Source: Bacillota bacterium | Lineage (GTDB): Bacteria > Bacillota > Clostridia > Christensenellales > SZUA-584 | Length of the DNA: 64,000 nt | Reading direction: 5' to 3' | NCBI GenBank assembly: GCA_023461435.1 | Contig: JAEYLC010000026.1 | Span: 62,001-126,000 of the forward strand | Shown: positions 40,301 through 47,766 of the stretch, piece after piece | Position numbering within the stretch: the first letter of the stretch is position 1 | Layout: each line of letters begins with the position of its first letter | Notes under the pieces: model-generated | Told to the model about the DNA's origin: nothing | Seen by the model: only the letters and a program-made list of their open reading frames with translations | Database searches by the model: none | Made by a program: the position numbers and the translations under genes

Positions 40301-42919
40301 AGGCGGATCGAGCGGCGGCGTGCTCGTCTTGATAAACGCAAACGTGTTGTTTTGCAGCTTGAAATAATTGCTGTCGTGATCGGTATAATCGTGCGCGCTC
40401 TCGAGCTCAAGCAGATACGTGCTGGAGTTAAGGCTCGCGGCATTGAGTCCGAAATCAGCCTCGGTCAGCGTCTGCGTGCCGTCATAAAACTGGGGCTTCA
40501 GCGGGCTCGTATATGTCTCGCCTCCCGCTTCATTGACAGGCAGCGAGCTTAACAGCTTGCTTGGATCCTTCGTGCTGCCTTCGTAAAGATTGAATACCAA
40601 AGACCCAAGCGTCGACGCCTCGTATGACATGTCGTCGCTCAGGTAATCATCGAGCGACACATCAATACTGATCGCTTTTGAAGGGTCGGCGGTAGCTGTC
40701 GGCGTTTTGCTCATGCTCACCGCAAACGTGCCCGCTTCAATCGTCTGTACCTTCACCGGCCCGATCGTCACTTCATCCACAGGGTTCGAGTCGTTCATAT
40801 CCACCTTGGCCGTCACCCAAATCGAATACGTTTCCTTCTGCCGCAGTCCGTTTTCGTCAAACTGAAGCACCACCCTGTTGCCGGAAACCAGCGTTGCGGC
40901 AACCACCTTGTTGTAGATATTGCCCACCGAGTCTTCCCAGAACACCGTGATGTTGCTTGCGGTATCCACGGTGGCGCCCGAGCTTTCGATGTACAGCGTG
41001 CCCTTGATTCTGTCGAACTCAATACTGTCGGGCTCAAACCTCAGCGTCGGGAAATCTGCGCCCTCCATGATGAACGGCGCGGACATATTGCTTTCGACAT
41101 CGATCGTTTTTTGGTTGTCATTAAACTCGGCCACGGCTCTTGCCGTATAACCCGTATTGCGCTGGATGTATCCGTTCACCTCAAAGTCAACGCGGTTTGT
41201 TCCCACACCGTACGCGGTGGATACCGGGGTCGAAGCGCCTGTCTCATATATCTCGTAGCGTATCTTCTGCACACCGTTATCCGGGTCGGTCAGGCCGCTG
41301 ACCTGAAGCTCGAATGTGCCGTTTCTCTTATTGACCGTCACATTGGGCTGTCCCACGGACGGCGTGCGTTTGAGCGTCTTGCATGATATGCGCTCGCCGT
41401 ATTTATCATATTGAACCGGCGTTCCGTTTGAATAGCTGCCCCCCACCTGCGCGAGCTGTACGCCATAGCTGGTGTCGGGCGTCAGGCCGCTGTCAAAAGT
41501 GATCACTTCGGTGTTCGTTAAGAAGCTGACCGGCTTTTGATCAAGAAGGCTGCCGCTTGCGTCGTAGAGCTCCAGCACAGCCGATGACACGGGTGAGAAC
41601 GCTTCCTTTTTCACCTTGAACGACAGCGCGTTCGTTTTCACGCTGTCAACGTCAAGCGAAAGGCCGATCGAATCCGCCACGAATACGCCGTCATAGAATA
41701 TTTTCGAATATTGCTCGTCGTTAACCGTGTAATGCGCCTCAAAAACCAGCCGGTATTCCGTATCCTCGGCGAGGCCCGTCGCCTCAAAATCAAATACGAA
41801 TCCGTCGTAAACCTGCGGCCCGAATACGGTCTCTCCCGTCGCGTTATTCATGATTTTCATTGTGACGGTTCCCGGAACGAGGCGGCTTTCCTCATCCGTA
41901 ATGCGCACGCTTCCTCTGACAGTGGAGGCGGTCAGCGTGCTTTGATCAATATTCACATCGAACACGGGCAGTATCACGGTCTTCTCGGGCTCCGTCGTGG
42001 GTTCGGGGTTCCCCGGCCCCACCGAATCGCCCAGCGTTCCCGCGCCTCCCGCTTCACCGGCTTTTCCGCCGTCTCCGTTTTTGCCGTTTTCACCGTCTTC
42101 GCCGTTAACCGTGACAAACTTTGGAATCACGGCGTTTTTGTCCTTTTTGTCAAGCGGCATCACATTGATATTTTCATCGGAATCGATCACCATCTGGCTA
42201 AAGCTCATCTTCACGTCGTCGCCGCGCATCACATTGCGGTCGCTCAAATTGATCGCAACGCCGTCGTCAAACACAAGCTCGCAGTCGGAAGCGATGGTTC
42301 TGATCATCATCTCATTGTTATATATGGTGACAATGCCGTTATCCACATATTCGATCTCGACATATCCCGAAATGGGCACCGTTTCCTGATTAGGGATATG
42401 AAGCTCAAAGCTGTCACCGGCCACAAGGTATTTCTCGGTGTCCAGCTTCCATATAAAGCGGTCGTACGTGATCGGCGTCCCCATGTGGTCCAGCGTGTAG
42501 CTGGCGGCGCTGCGCTGTATCACCGTTCCCGCTTTAAGGCCGTAGCAGCGAATCATGCTTTGATCTTCCAGATCGCTGAGATTCAGCACCACGCCCGAGG
42601 AAAGCGCGGCAATGGAACCGTCGGCGAAATGGAGGAACGACGCTTCGTCCACGACGATTTGAGTGCTTTGTACATCTGAAAATACGACGGACCTTGGATA
42701 CTTGGATGCATAGGCTGCACCCGCTTTAAAATAAAGAGGCTGGGCTTTGGCGTTGTCGGGCTGCTGGTCGCTTTTCACCTCTTTGAGAACGTATCCGTCC
42801 TGAGAGAATGCAAGCTGGGTGCCCTGCACCTGTTGAACCACAAAGAAGACGGCTGCTCCCAAAATAATGACCGCAGCAATGCCTACGACTAGAAACCAGA
42901 TATTCCTGTTTTTGCGCAT
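37349..42919 (-). CDS. giant 1856-aa membrane-anchored extracellular protein with FN3-like domains
   Basis: ATG 42919 with CAGGGGAGCAGGGT upstream; first gene of the operon. Cytoplasmic MRKNRN, membrane helix (~8-29), a membrane-proximal beta domain (~40-255) with 'AQPLYFKAGAAYASKYPRSV' and 'LHFADGSIAALSSGVVLNLS', a Gly-rich linker (~272-300), a Pro/Glu segment, then about 1500 residues of FN3/Ig-like domains with recurring 'TGLAEDTEYRLVFEAHY', 'GLTPDTSYGVQLAQVG' and 'GLSPATVYYFRIAGYIN' strands. No LPXTG, no C-terminal membrane helix and no catalytic motif visible. It would extend far from the cell, anchored only by its N-terminus. Adhesin-like, but its operon suggests it is part of an ATP-driven complex. 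Confidence 0.8.
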   Translation of the reverse strand: MRKNRNIWFLVVGIAAVIILGAAVFFVVQQVQGTQLAFSQDGYVLKEVKSDQQPDNAKAQPLYFKAGAAYASKYPRSVVFSDVQSTQIVVDEASFLHFADGSIAALSSGVVLNLSDLEDQSMIRCYGLKAGTVIQRSAASYTLDHMGTPITYDRFIWKLDTEKYLVAGDSFELHIPNQETVPISGYVEIEYVDNGIVTIYNNEMMIRTIASDCELVFDDGVAINLSDRNVMRGDDVKMSFSQMVIDSDENINVMPLDKKDKNAVIPKFVTVNGEDGENGKNGDGGKAGEAGGAGTLGDSVGPGNPEPTTEPEKTVILPVFDVNIDQSTLTASTVRGSVRITDEESRLVPGTVTMKIMNNATGETVFGPQVYDGFVFDFEATGLAEDTEYRLVFEAHYTVNDEQYSKIFYDGVFVADSIGLSLDVDSVKTNALSFKVKKEAFSPVSSAVLELYDASGSLLDQKPVSFLTNTEVITFDSGLTPDTSYGVQLAQVGGSYSNGTPVQYDKYGERISCKTLKRTPSVGQPNVTVNKRNGTFELQVSGLTDPDNGVQKIRYEIYETGASTPVSTAYGVGTNRVDFEVNGYIQRNTGYTARAVAEFNDNQKTIDVESNMSAPFIMEGADFPTLRFEPDSIEFDRIKGTLYIESSGATVDTASNITVFWEDSVGNIYNKVVAATLVSGNRVVLQFDENGLRQKETYSIWVTAKVDMNDSNPVDEVTIGPVKVQTIEAGTFAVSMSKTPTATADPSKAISIDVSLDDYLSDDMSYEASTLGSLVFNLYEGSTKDPSKLLSSLPVNEAGGETYTSPLKPQFYDGTQTLTEADFGLNAASLNSSTYLLELESAHDYTDHDSNYFKLQNNTFAFIKTSTPPLDPPADQRGDQFDITPITKASAGGYKINLSDWLSASTIAALNSNTVIGYEVSPKFNNSGKYARLVSYHIHKLASYQDSPLIDNATAVAATTTIDVNVPVDASQDYLPHLVVFFGPQSPTAQPGFVGSDKTRYYTFTGYEQQTSAGGFGRGAQYFFSYTAKLNTIDSTASYNTDYPTNPADPALLLYSTVASPELQAPTFAFYPSTSNSSSVTWRYQYNDLDNALQPTTLYCRRVGGAAISSQAITKTTTNFNTAAFTGFTSTIPSYELYVQQNLLPAYAFGTTGDTRVLLSRPYETDNLTSLNYRVEVPDDNKNRLFVVLGRDAAHMGEIDDAVFRRIAGAEVTASSSDTTKVMNLGVIKANVSGTSQACIEVPYTLLADFDEGEAITFTVRVFYDTGQSGFDTGANYYAIQFPVGGAAPAVGNYRVIRSIGSGYTDSANASGSWYHTVTHNASTRTISYGGNMMAADPNASGSYSLTYGETGAAATVSGSSRLVTLKALKFVGATASGTTTVSMPVAIPEVTIDLDADVSVGIDSISGQFKLTGLDVVTPPNFYIEFYDDRMQLLNTLTLSIPVTSGTNDIFTFSRTGGLSPATVYYFRIAGYINGNLVTFYDTEAMQPKYYQFRTLGEVHIQNVSVSYDPVTYADKSLYANFTLDTTMGFKLAYDFVRASDGDVLTDEELAGILGTVDNARSMRVPINIDPTTAGGDWFKFGGGYSVTITAYSGTKPTYEERRTLTVDPAHTETRLLGQTVKDFDLSTLNEPIVGLSATASADSGAQKLTVRVAPGDWDRAVVDDLYLFRVYSSSGADVTPASERSAKLATAIPYTVEITGLALGSEYTIRCYGVTDLENTGLLENITEVADPTTLPYLISEIKAYTLDSSGISVGTVTPRKSPTNPSYVQLTFTNSVNLTDLTELRYTVYRNGQAVESLKKISFTDLKYDAASNYYYIDLETVLPGAGSYTIQVQYYKGTLKVGTDATYSYIYS

Positions 42920-43069
42920 ACCCTGCTCCCCTGTATGTTTTTGTTCAAGGGCTGATGCTATAAATTTTTATTTGATTATTGGGTGTGAATGTGAATCCCT
43001 TGCTCCCCAACATGACAGATAATTTCAATAATCGATCATTTTTCATATCAAAGTTCTTATTATTCTATA

Positions 43070-43098
43070 ATAATACTTTTTATTGATAATACTGTCAA
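43070..43098 (-). promoter_or_regulatory. sigma-A-type promoter of the rotary-ATPase/giant-protein operon
   Basis: TTGACA (43093-43098), 17-bp spacer, TATTAT (43070-43075) on the minus strand: near-consensus. It is the only strong promoter I find for the eleven genes down to 20168. Confidence 0.75.
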
Positions 43099-43164
43099 GT
43101 CATTCCCGTCTGCTATATTATTTTTTATTTTCTATATGTTTCTTATCAAGATAAGCGAGATTAT

Positions 43165-43192
43165 TTGACAAAATATTATTTTTTGATAGAAT
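43165..43192 (+). promoter_or_regulatory. sigma-A-type promoter of the HD-GYP operon
   Basis: TTGACA (43165-43170), 16-bp spacer, TAGAAT (43187-43192). This shows that the open frame extending up to the TTG at 43165 is not translated from there; ATG 43252 with AAGGAGTCATT is the start. Confidence 0.7.
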
Positions 43193-43251
43193 TATTTGTG
43201 TCATTATTAATTAAATCTTGTCATTTTTTTCAGATGCATAAAGGAGTCATT

Positions 43252-44322
43252 ATGCGTTACGTCGTAATCACAAATGTCGAAAAAGGAATGGTGCTTGGAC
43301 AGACTTTATTCGGCAGCAACTTTGAGCCGCTTTACACACAAGGAACCAAGTTGAAAAGTGCGCATATCAAAACGATCAACCGACTTGGCTTTTCGGGCAT
43401 CTATATCCACGACGACACTTCGGAGCCGGTCAAGGTGGACCCCATCATCCCCGAAAACTTAAGGCTCAGTATCGTTAAAGCGGCAAAGAAATATTTAAAG
43501 CAGGCGCAGGCCGATTCCAAAAGCAACACGATGACAAAGGTCAGCGTGGATGAACAGCAAAGCGTCGTGCTGCCCGTGATCGAAAGACTGCTCGCTGTCA
43601 AAGAGCCCATCATTGAGCATTTTGATATCAAAGCCTTTGACGATTACGATTATTACCATGCGGCCAACGTCATGATGCTGTCATTGGTGCTCGGGATCAA
43701 GCTTGGCATCAAGGACGACAAGCTCTTCGAGCTCGGCATCGCGTCGCTCGTCCACGACGTCGGCAACGCGTTCATCCCGTCCGACATTTTGAACAAGCCC
43801 GGCGAGCTCACCCCCGAAGAATTCGCGATCGTGCAGTCCCACGCCGAAAAGGGCTACGATTACCTGCGCAATTATTACGACCTCTCGCCCGCCGCCTGCA
43901 ACGGCGCGCTGCAGCATCACGAAAACTACGACGGCACGGGGTACCCCGGCAACCTGCGCAAAAACAAGATCTCGCTGTTCGGGCGCATCATCGCGCTGAC
44001 GGACGTGTTCGACGCGCTGATTTCACGCCGTCCCTACCGCCACGCGCTGCATCCTTATCAGGCGCTCGATATCATCCGTCAAAAGTCGGACCGCAAATTC
44101 GATCCTGAGATCGTCTACACGATCGAAAAGGTGATCGCGCCGTACCCCGTCGCGACAAGCGTGGAGCTCAACACCTACGAAAAATGCATTGTGGCGGAAA
44201 ACTATGCGGACGATCTTTCACGGCCGAAGCTTTATGTCCCGGGCAAACGCGGGTATTATATCGACCTGAAGAACGACCCGTCCTTCAAAAACTCCACCAT
44301 TATCGGCATTATCAACGAATAG
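43252..44322 (+). CDS. HD-GYP domain cyclic-di-GMP phosphodiesterase-type protein
   Basis: 356 aa. N-terminal ~120 residues ('MRYVVITNVEKGMVLGQTLF', with 'IKTINRLGFSGIYIHDD') match the DUF3391-like segment that often precedes HD-GYP domains. The catalytic domain has HD at 168-169 ('SLVHDVGNAFIP'), 'HAEKGYDYL', and HHENYDGTGYP at 222-232, so the metal ligands and the GYP motif are intact, followed by 'ALTDVFDALISRRPYR'. Expected activity: hydrolysis of cyclic-di-GMP (or a related cyclic dinucleotide), cytoplasmic. Divergent from the giant operon, hence a candidate controller of surface behaviour. Confidence 0.9.
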   Translation: MRYVVITNVEKGMVLGQTLFGSNFEPLYTQGTKLKSAHIKTINRLGFSGIYIHDDTSEPVKVDPIIPENLRLSIVKAAKKYLKQAQADSKSNTMTKVSVDEQQSVVLPVIERLLAVKEPIIEHFDIKAFDDYDYYHAANVMMLSLVLGIKLGIKDDKLFELGIASLVHDVGNAFIPSDILNKPGELTPEEFAIVQSHAEKGYDYLRNYYDLSPAACNGALQHHENYDGTGYPGNLRKNKISLFGRIIALTDVFDALISRRPYRHALHPYQALDIIRQKSDRKFDPEIVYTIEKVIAPYPVATSVELNTYEKCIVAENYADDLSRPKLYVPGKRGYYIDLKNDPSFKNSTIIGIINE

Positions 44323-44337
44323 CCTTAAGGAGCAGCT

Positions 44338-44862
44338 ATGTCCAAGAGGTACATTTTTATCGGCGCAGCCGTCATCTTTATGATATTGGCCGCAGCGTGC
44401 AGCGGCCAAGCCCCGGCTGCGACGGAATCACCGGTGATCGTTCAGGACGTCATGCTGGGCGCAGATGACACCGCCGAAGAACCGGATATGGCGATGCCGC
44501 CCGATGCTGTCGGCTCCACCCAATCGGATGCCGACGCACTCGCGGAGGAAAAAGACTATCTTCAAAAGCAGATCGACACGCTCAATGAAAAACTGGAAAA
44601 TCTCAAGTGGCTGCGCGAATCGTATGTTCAGGAAAACCCGGCGGATCTCGAATCCAAACTCGCGGAGTGCGACGCTCTCATTGCGGACGCGCAGACGGAG
44701 CTTACCGAACTGCAAAACCGCATGACCCGCAACGAGCAGGATCAAGGCGAATCGGACGGTGACGAGCCTGCTGCCACGGAAGATTTACAGCAGGAGGGGC
44801 CTATGGGGACGCCGATCGAATCACAAGAGCCAGCATCCGGAGAATCGGTTCCCGTATCATAA
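44338..44862 (+). CDS. coiled-coil lipoprotein
   Basis: 174 aa from ATG 44338 with AAGGAGCAGCT upstream, 15 bp after the HD-GYP gene. Signal peptide with lipobox LAAAC (Cys21), an acidic linker, a coiled coil (~67-135, 'DYLQKQIDTLNEKLENLKWL'), and a disordered Glu/Pro/Ser tail. Lipid-anchored on the outer face of the membrane. No known family; possible structural or sensory partner of the neighbours. Confidence 0.7.
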   Translation: MSKRYIFIGAAVIFMILAAACSGQAPAATESPVIVQDVMLGADDTAEEPDMAMPPDAVGSTQSDADALAEEKDYLQKQIDTLNEKLENLKWLRESYVQENPADLESKLAECDALIADAQTELTELQNRMTRNEQDQGESDGDEPAATEDLQQEGPMGTPIESQEPASGESVPVS

Positions 44863-44955
44863 ACGGATCGATAAGACTCTTTTTAAATTTAAGCATGCTG
44901 GACAGTCTCCGGTTCAAATATCACTTTTATTTAAAATGAAAGGATCGGGCTTTTT

Positions 44956-45594
44956 ATGTGGTTGGGAAACTGGGCAAACGCGGATGCGGCTGACCGCGCG
45001 CGGGACGCGGTGCGAAGCACCGACAACTTTAACTGGACCTTCATCGCAATTCTCGCATTCGTCGTCTATGTGTATGCCACGGAGCTGCAGCGCAAAAACT
45101 ACCGCGCGGTCGCAGCCGGGCTGGCCCTGTATATGGTGCACTGGCTCTACGAGATCATGAATGCCGTGATATGCGCCGCAACAGGGTATGCGCTATGGAC
45201 CGTATCCCCGGAAAGCACGAGTCTCATACTGCTCGTCGGCGTCAGCTGGGAGCTGTCCATGATGTTCGCCATCGCGGGGCTGATCATGAGCAAGCTGCTG
45301 CCGGAGGATCCGAAAAAGAAGATACTCGGCATCAACAACCGCATTTTGTTCGCCGTAGGCAACGCGGCTTTTTTCAGCGCCGTCGAGATTTTCCTCGCCT
45401 CCACCCCCGCGTTTGTCTGGGTATACCCCTGGTGGGGCGCCATTCCGGTTTTTATCACCACCTACATTCCCTTTTTTCTGGCGGCATTCCTCGTGCCGGA
45501 CAGAAAACCGCGTTTTCAGAAGATCTTTATCGGCGGGCTTGCGGCTGTCAACGTGCTGCTGCTCGCTATACTGATTCCGCTGGGCATCATCTAA
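44956..45594 (+). CDS. six-helix membrane protein, unknown function
   Basis: 212 aa from ATG 44956 with GAAAGGATCGGGC upstream. Hydrophobic spans near 29-45, 52-75, 82-100, 128-148, 155-178 and 188-210; Trp/Tyr-rich edges, and a cytoplasmic loop 'KLLPEDPKKKILGINNR'. I recognise no family. It is the third gene of the HD-GYP operon and is followed by a terminator. Confidence 0.65.
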   Translation: MWLGNWANADAADRARDAVRSTDNFNWTFIAILAFVVYVYATELQRKNYRAVAAGLALYMVHWLYEIMNAVICAATGYALWTVSPESTSLILLVGVSWELSMMFAIAGLIMSKLLPEDPKKKILGINNRILFAVGNAAFFSAVEIFLASTPAFVWVYPWWGAIPVFITTYIPFFLAAFLVPDRKPRFQKIFIGGLAAVNVLLLAILIPLGII

Positions 45595-45611
45595 ATAGAT
45601 TTAGGATAACC

Positions 45612-45640
45612 GGTGCCGCCATTCAAGCGGCACTTTTTTG
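45612..45640 (+). terminator. Rho-independent terminator of the HD-GYP operon
   Basis: GTGCCGC-CATTCAA-GCGGCAC followed by TTTTTTG, eighteen bases past the stop codon. Confidence 0.85.
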
Positions 45641-45650
45641 TTATCTTTCA

Positions 45651-45733
45651 GTCATGCTGAACGAAGCGACAAATCCCATGGCTTAATGCTCTTTACATGG
45701 GACCCTTCGCTTACACTCAGGGTGACATTTAGC
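45651..45733. repeat. dispersed palindromic repeat family 2, copy B
   Basis: GTCATGCTGAACGAAGCGAC, AAATCCCATGG, spacer, CATGGGACCCTTCGCTTACA and CTCAGGGTGACA. Outer arms (GTCATGCTGA/TCAGGGTGAC), middle arms (GAAGCGA/TTCGCTT) and inner arms (TCCCATG/CATGGGA) are all complementary, so the whole element folds into one long hairpin. Confidence 0.75.
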
Positions 45734-45773
45734 TGCTGCCTGCTCGCATTCCCTTCCATGTCATAAAGTCGGC

Positions 45774-46583
45774 TTACCTCCGGCTGACTCTCTTTTCCGC
45801 GTAGGCCACGCCCATATACATCAGCGCCGCCACCACCGCAAGTATCAGTATGCTCGCCATCACGAGATCGAGCTTGAAAACCTGGCCGCCGTACACAATC
45901 AGATACCCGAGCCCCGCTTTTGACACGAGGTATTCCCCCACGATCACACCGACCCACGTCATGCCCACATTGATCTTGAGCGTTGAGATCATGGTCGGCA
46001 CGCTCGCGGGCAGCACCACCATCTTGAGTATCTGAAACCGCGTGGCGCCGAACGTTCGCATCAGCAGCACCTTTTCTTCGCTGACCTCAAGAAAACCGTT
46101 CAGCACGCTCATGACGGTCACGATCACGGATATCAGCAGCGCCATCGTAATGATGGCGCCTTCTCCCGCGCCCACCCATATGATGATAACCGGCCCGAGC
46201 GCGATTTTGGGCAGACTGTTCAGCACCACAAGATACGGATCGAGCGTCCTCGCGACCAGCGGCGACCACCACAATCCGATTGCGGCGGCAATGCCGATCG
46301 CAGTGCCGAGCGTGAATCCGGCCACCGTTTCCCAGAGCGTCACGCCGATGTGCATAAACAGCTCCCCCGAGTTGTAAAGCGAAACAATCGTGTTCACGAT
46401 GCGCGACGGCGAGCTCATGATAAACGGGTCGATCCATTTCAGCGCCGCCGACAGCTCCCAGAGGCCGATCAGCGCGATCAGCAGCCCGATCCGCACGATC
46501 ACGACCTTTCTGTTATCGTTTCGTATTTTCTTTAAGTAAGCCTCATGCTCAGTGAATTCCTTCACCCTATTTTTATTCGACAT
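45774..46583 (-). CDS. ABC importer permease (SsuC/TauC/ThiX-like)
   Basis: 269 aa from ATG 46583, which overlaps the ATPase stop by 11 bp; an upstream in-frame ATG (46634) would lie deep inside the ATPase gene. Six membrane spans and the BPD_transp_1 domain with the EAA-like loop 'LLMRTFGATRFQILKMVVLP' and 'INVGMTWVGVIVGEYLVSKA'. Family members import sulfonates, taurine, nitrate or pyrimidine precursors with the ATPase and binding protein encoded next door. Confidence 0.85.
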   Translation of the reverse strand: MSNKNRVKEFTEHEAYLKKIRNDNRKVVIVRIGLLIALIGLWELSAALKWIDPFIMSSPSRIVNTIVSLYNSGELFMHIGVTLWETVAGFTLGTAIGIAAAIGLWWSPLVARTLDPYLVVLNSLPKIALGPVIIIWVGAGEGAIITMALLISVIVTVMSVLNGFLEVSEEKVLLMRTFGATRFQILKMVVLPASVPTMISTLKINVGMTWVGVIVGEYLVSKAGLGYLIVYGGQVFKLDLVMASILILAVVAALMYMGVAYAEKRVSRR

Positions 46584-47343
46584 GCACCGCAAGCTCCTTC
46601 CACAGAAAATCAAAGTACTCCCTGAATTTTTCATCCTGCCTTTTTTTTATGGGAGAAGCGTTCATATCGTCGAATTCGATCTTAAGCTCGGTTTTCACGG
46701 CCGTGGGCCTCGGGGACAGCACGAGCACCCTGTCCGACATCGATATCGCCTCCGCAATATCGTGCGTCACGAGCACTGCCGTCTTTTTTTCCGTCCGAAT
46801 GATCTCCGAGATCTCCTCCGAAAGCGCCAGCCGCGTCTGATAATCGAGCGACGAAAACGGTTCGTCGAGCAGCAGCAGCTCCGGATCAATCGCGAGCGTA
46901 CGTATGAGAGCCACCTTCTGGCGCATGCCGCCGGAAAGCTGCTGCGGGTAGAACTTTGCAAAATCGCCAAGCCCGTATTTACGAAGCAGCGAGATGGTTT
47001 TGTGCCTTGCTTCTTTGGTGCACTTTTTGCGCACCTGCAGGCCAAGCACAATGTTCTCCTCAATCGTGCGCCATTCGAAAAGGTGGTCCCGCTGCAGCAT
47101 ATAGGCGACAAGCTCGCTGTACCCTGCAACCTCCTCATTCTCGAGCAATATCCTTCCGCCCGATGGCGGCATCAGCCCCGCAATCAGCGACAGCACTGTC
47201 GTCTTGCCGCATCCGCTCGGCCCAATTATGCTTAGAAACTCTTCCTTTTCCACGGAAAACGACAGGTCTGCCACAACCTCAGTTTCCGCTTTCACAGTAT
47301 GGTAGTTCTTAAAAATATGTTCAACCCTCACGAGTTCTTCCAA
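46573..47343 (-). CDS. ABC importer ATP-binding protein (SsuB/ThiZ-like)
   Basis: About 256 aa. TTG at 47343 is preferred, as AAAGGGGAG lies seven bases upstream; an in-frame start at 47376 would make that site part of the coding region. Walker A GPSGCGKTT, Q-loop 'YMLQRDHLFEW', signature LSGGMRQK, Walker B 'LLLLDEPFSSLD' and 'LVTHDIAEA' are intact. It energises the adjacent permease. Confidence 0.85.
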   Translation of the reverse strand: MEELVRVEHIFKNYHTVKAETEVVADLSFSVEKEEFLSIIGPSGCGKTTVLSLIAGLMPPSGGRILLENEEVAGYSELVAYMLQRDHLFEWRTIEENIVLGLQVRKKCTKEARHKTISLLRKYGLGDFAKFYPQQLSGGMRQKVALIRTLAIDPELLLLDEPFSSLDYQTRLALSEEISEIIRTEKKTAVLVTHDIAEAISMSDRVLVLSPRPTAVKTELKIEFDDMNASPIKKRQDEKFREYFDFLWKELAVHVE

Positions 47344-47565
47344 TACGATCTCCCCTTTATATATCACATCAATCAAGTTGTCCCTTCATGGGGACTCCGA
47401 TATTGTACCTCATCGAAAACGTATATCGATGGTGACTCCGGTATAAATAGAACCGAGAGAGATGCCGGATTCATGTATTCATTCCTTTCTCCGTTCGGTT
47501 ATAGTAACAGTATATTGGATACCTCATTTTTCGGTTCGACTCTGACGAAGCGTGCCTGTTTACAT

Positions 47566-47592
47566 AAAAAAAGAGCCCCGCATAAGGCTCTC
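47566..47592 (-). terminator. Rho-independent terminator after the substrate-binding protein gene
   Basis: Minus strand AGAGCC-TTATGCGG-GGCTCT followed by TTTTTT. Confidence 0.65.
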
Positions 47593-47599
47593 AAACTCG

Positions 47600-47725
47600 A
47601 TGCAATCCCCCATGATGAGGAACGCAGCGATGCGACTGCGAAGTGGATCGCTCCCTACCTCTTGAACATGGGGGCTCCGCTGTGCAGCCGCTCGCTTTAC
47701 GCTCACTCAAAAACATTATGAGACT
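47600..47725. repeat. possible dispersed repeat family 2, copy C (diverged)
   Basis: CGCAGCGATGCGACTGCGAA, GTGGATCGCTCC, TTGAACATGGGGG and CGCTCGCTTTACGCTCACTC parallel parts of copy A (ACGAAGTGGA, TTGAACATGGGA, CTCGCTGTCACTCGCTC). The resemblance is partial. Confidence 0.4.
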
Positions 47726-47766
47726 TTTTGATCGGCCCGAACCCCTTTTTTTCGGTCTGATGCCTT

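Larger units (their letters stand above)
42920..43251. other. 332-bp divergent control region
   Basis: AT-rich, with the two opposing promoters listed separately and about 67 bp between their -35 boxes. The leader of the giant operon is about 145 nt and contains GGGGAGCAAGGG and short imperfect inverted repeats (GATCGAT, AATAAT clusters) but no riboswitch I can recognise. Confidence 0.6.
47377..47766. other. 390-bp gap between binding protein and ATPase genes
   Basis: Contains a terminator (47566-47592) and a repeat-like segment (47600-47725). Near 47390-47520 the plus strand carries short phrases such as GGTGACTCCGGTATAA without a convincing gene. The ATPase-permease pair therefore probably has its own promoter in this gap, though I cannot pin one down. 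Confidence 0.5.

Noticed and set aside
38960..40552. A 530-codon open frame on the plus strand inside the 1856-aa gene, and similar long plus-strand frames at 21470-22363 and 23141-24283
   Set aside because: They are antisense to well-supported genes, rich in Arg/His/Ala as expected for the complement of GC-rich coding sequence, and show no family motif or proper ribosome site.
43165..43251. Start of the HD-GYP gene at TTG 43165
   Set aside because: That TTG is the -35 box of a near-consensus promoter; ATG 43252 has a good ribosome site and matches the family N-terminus.
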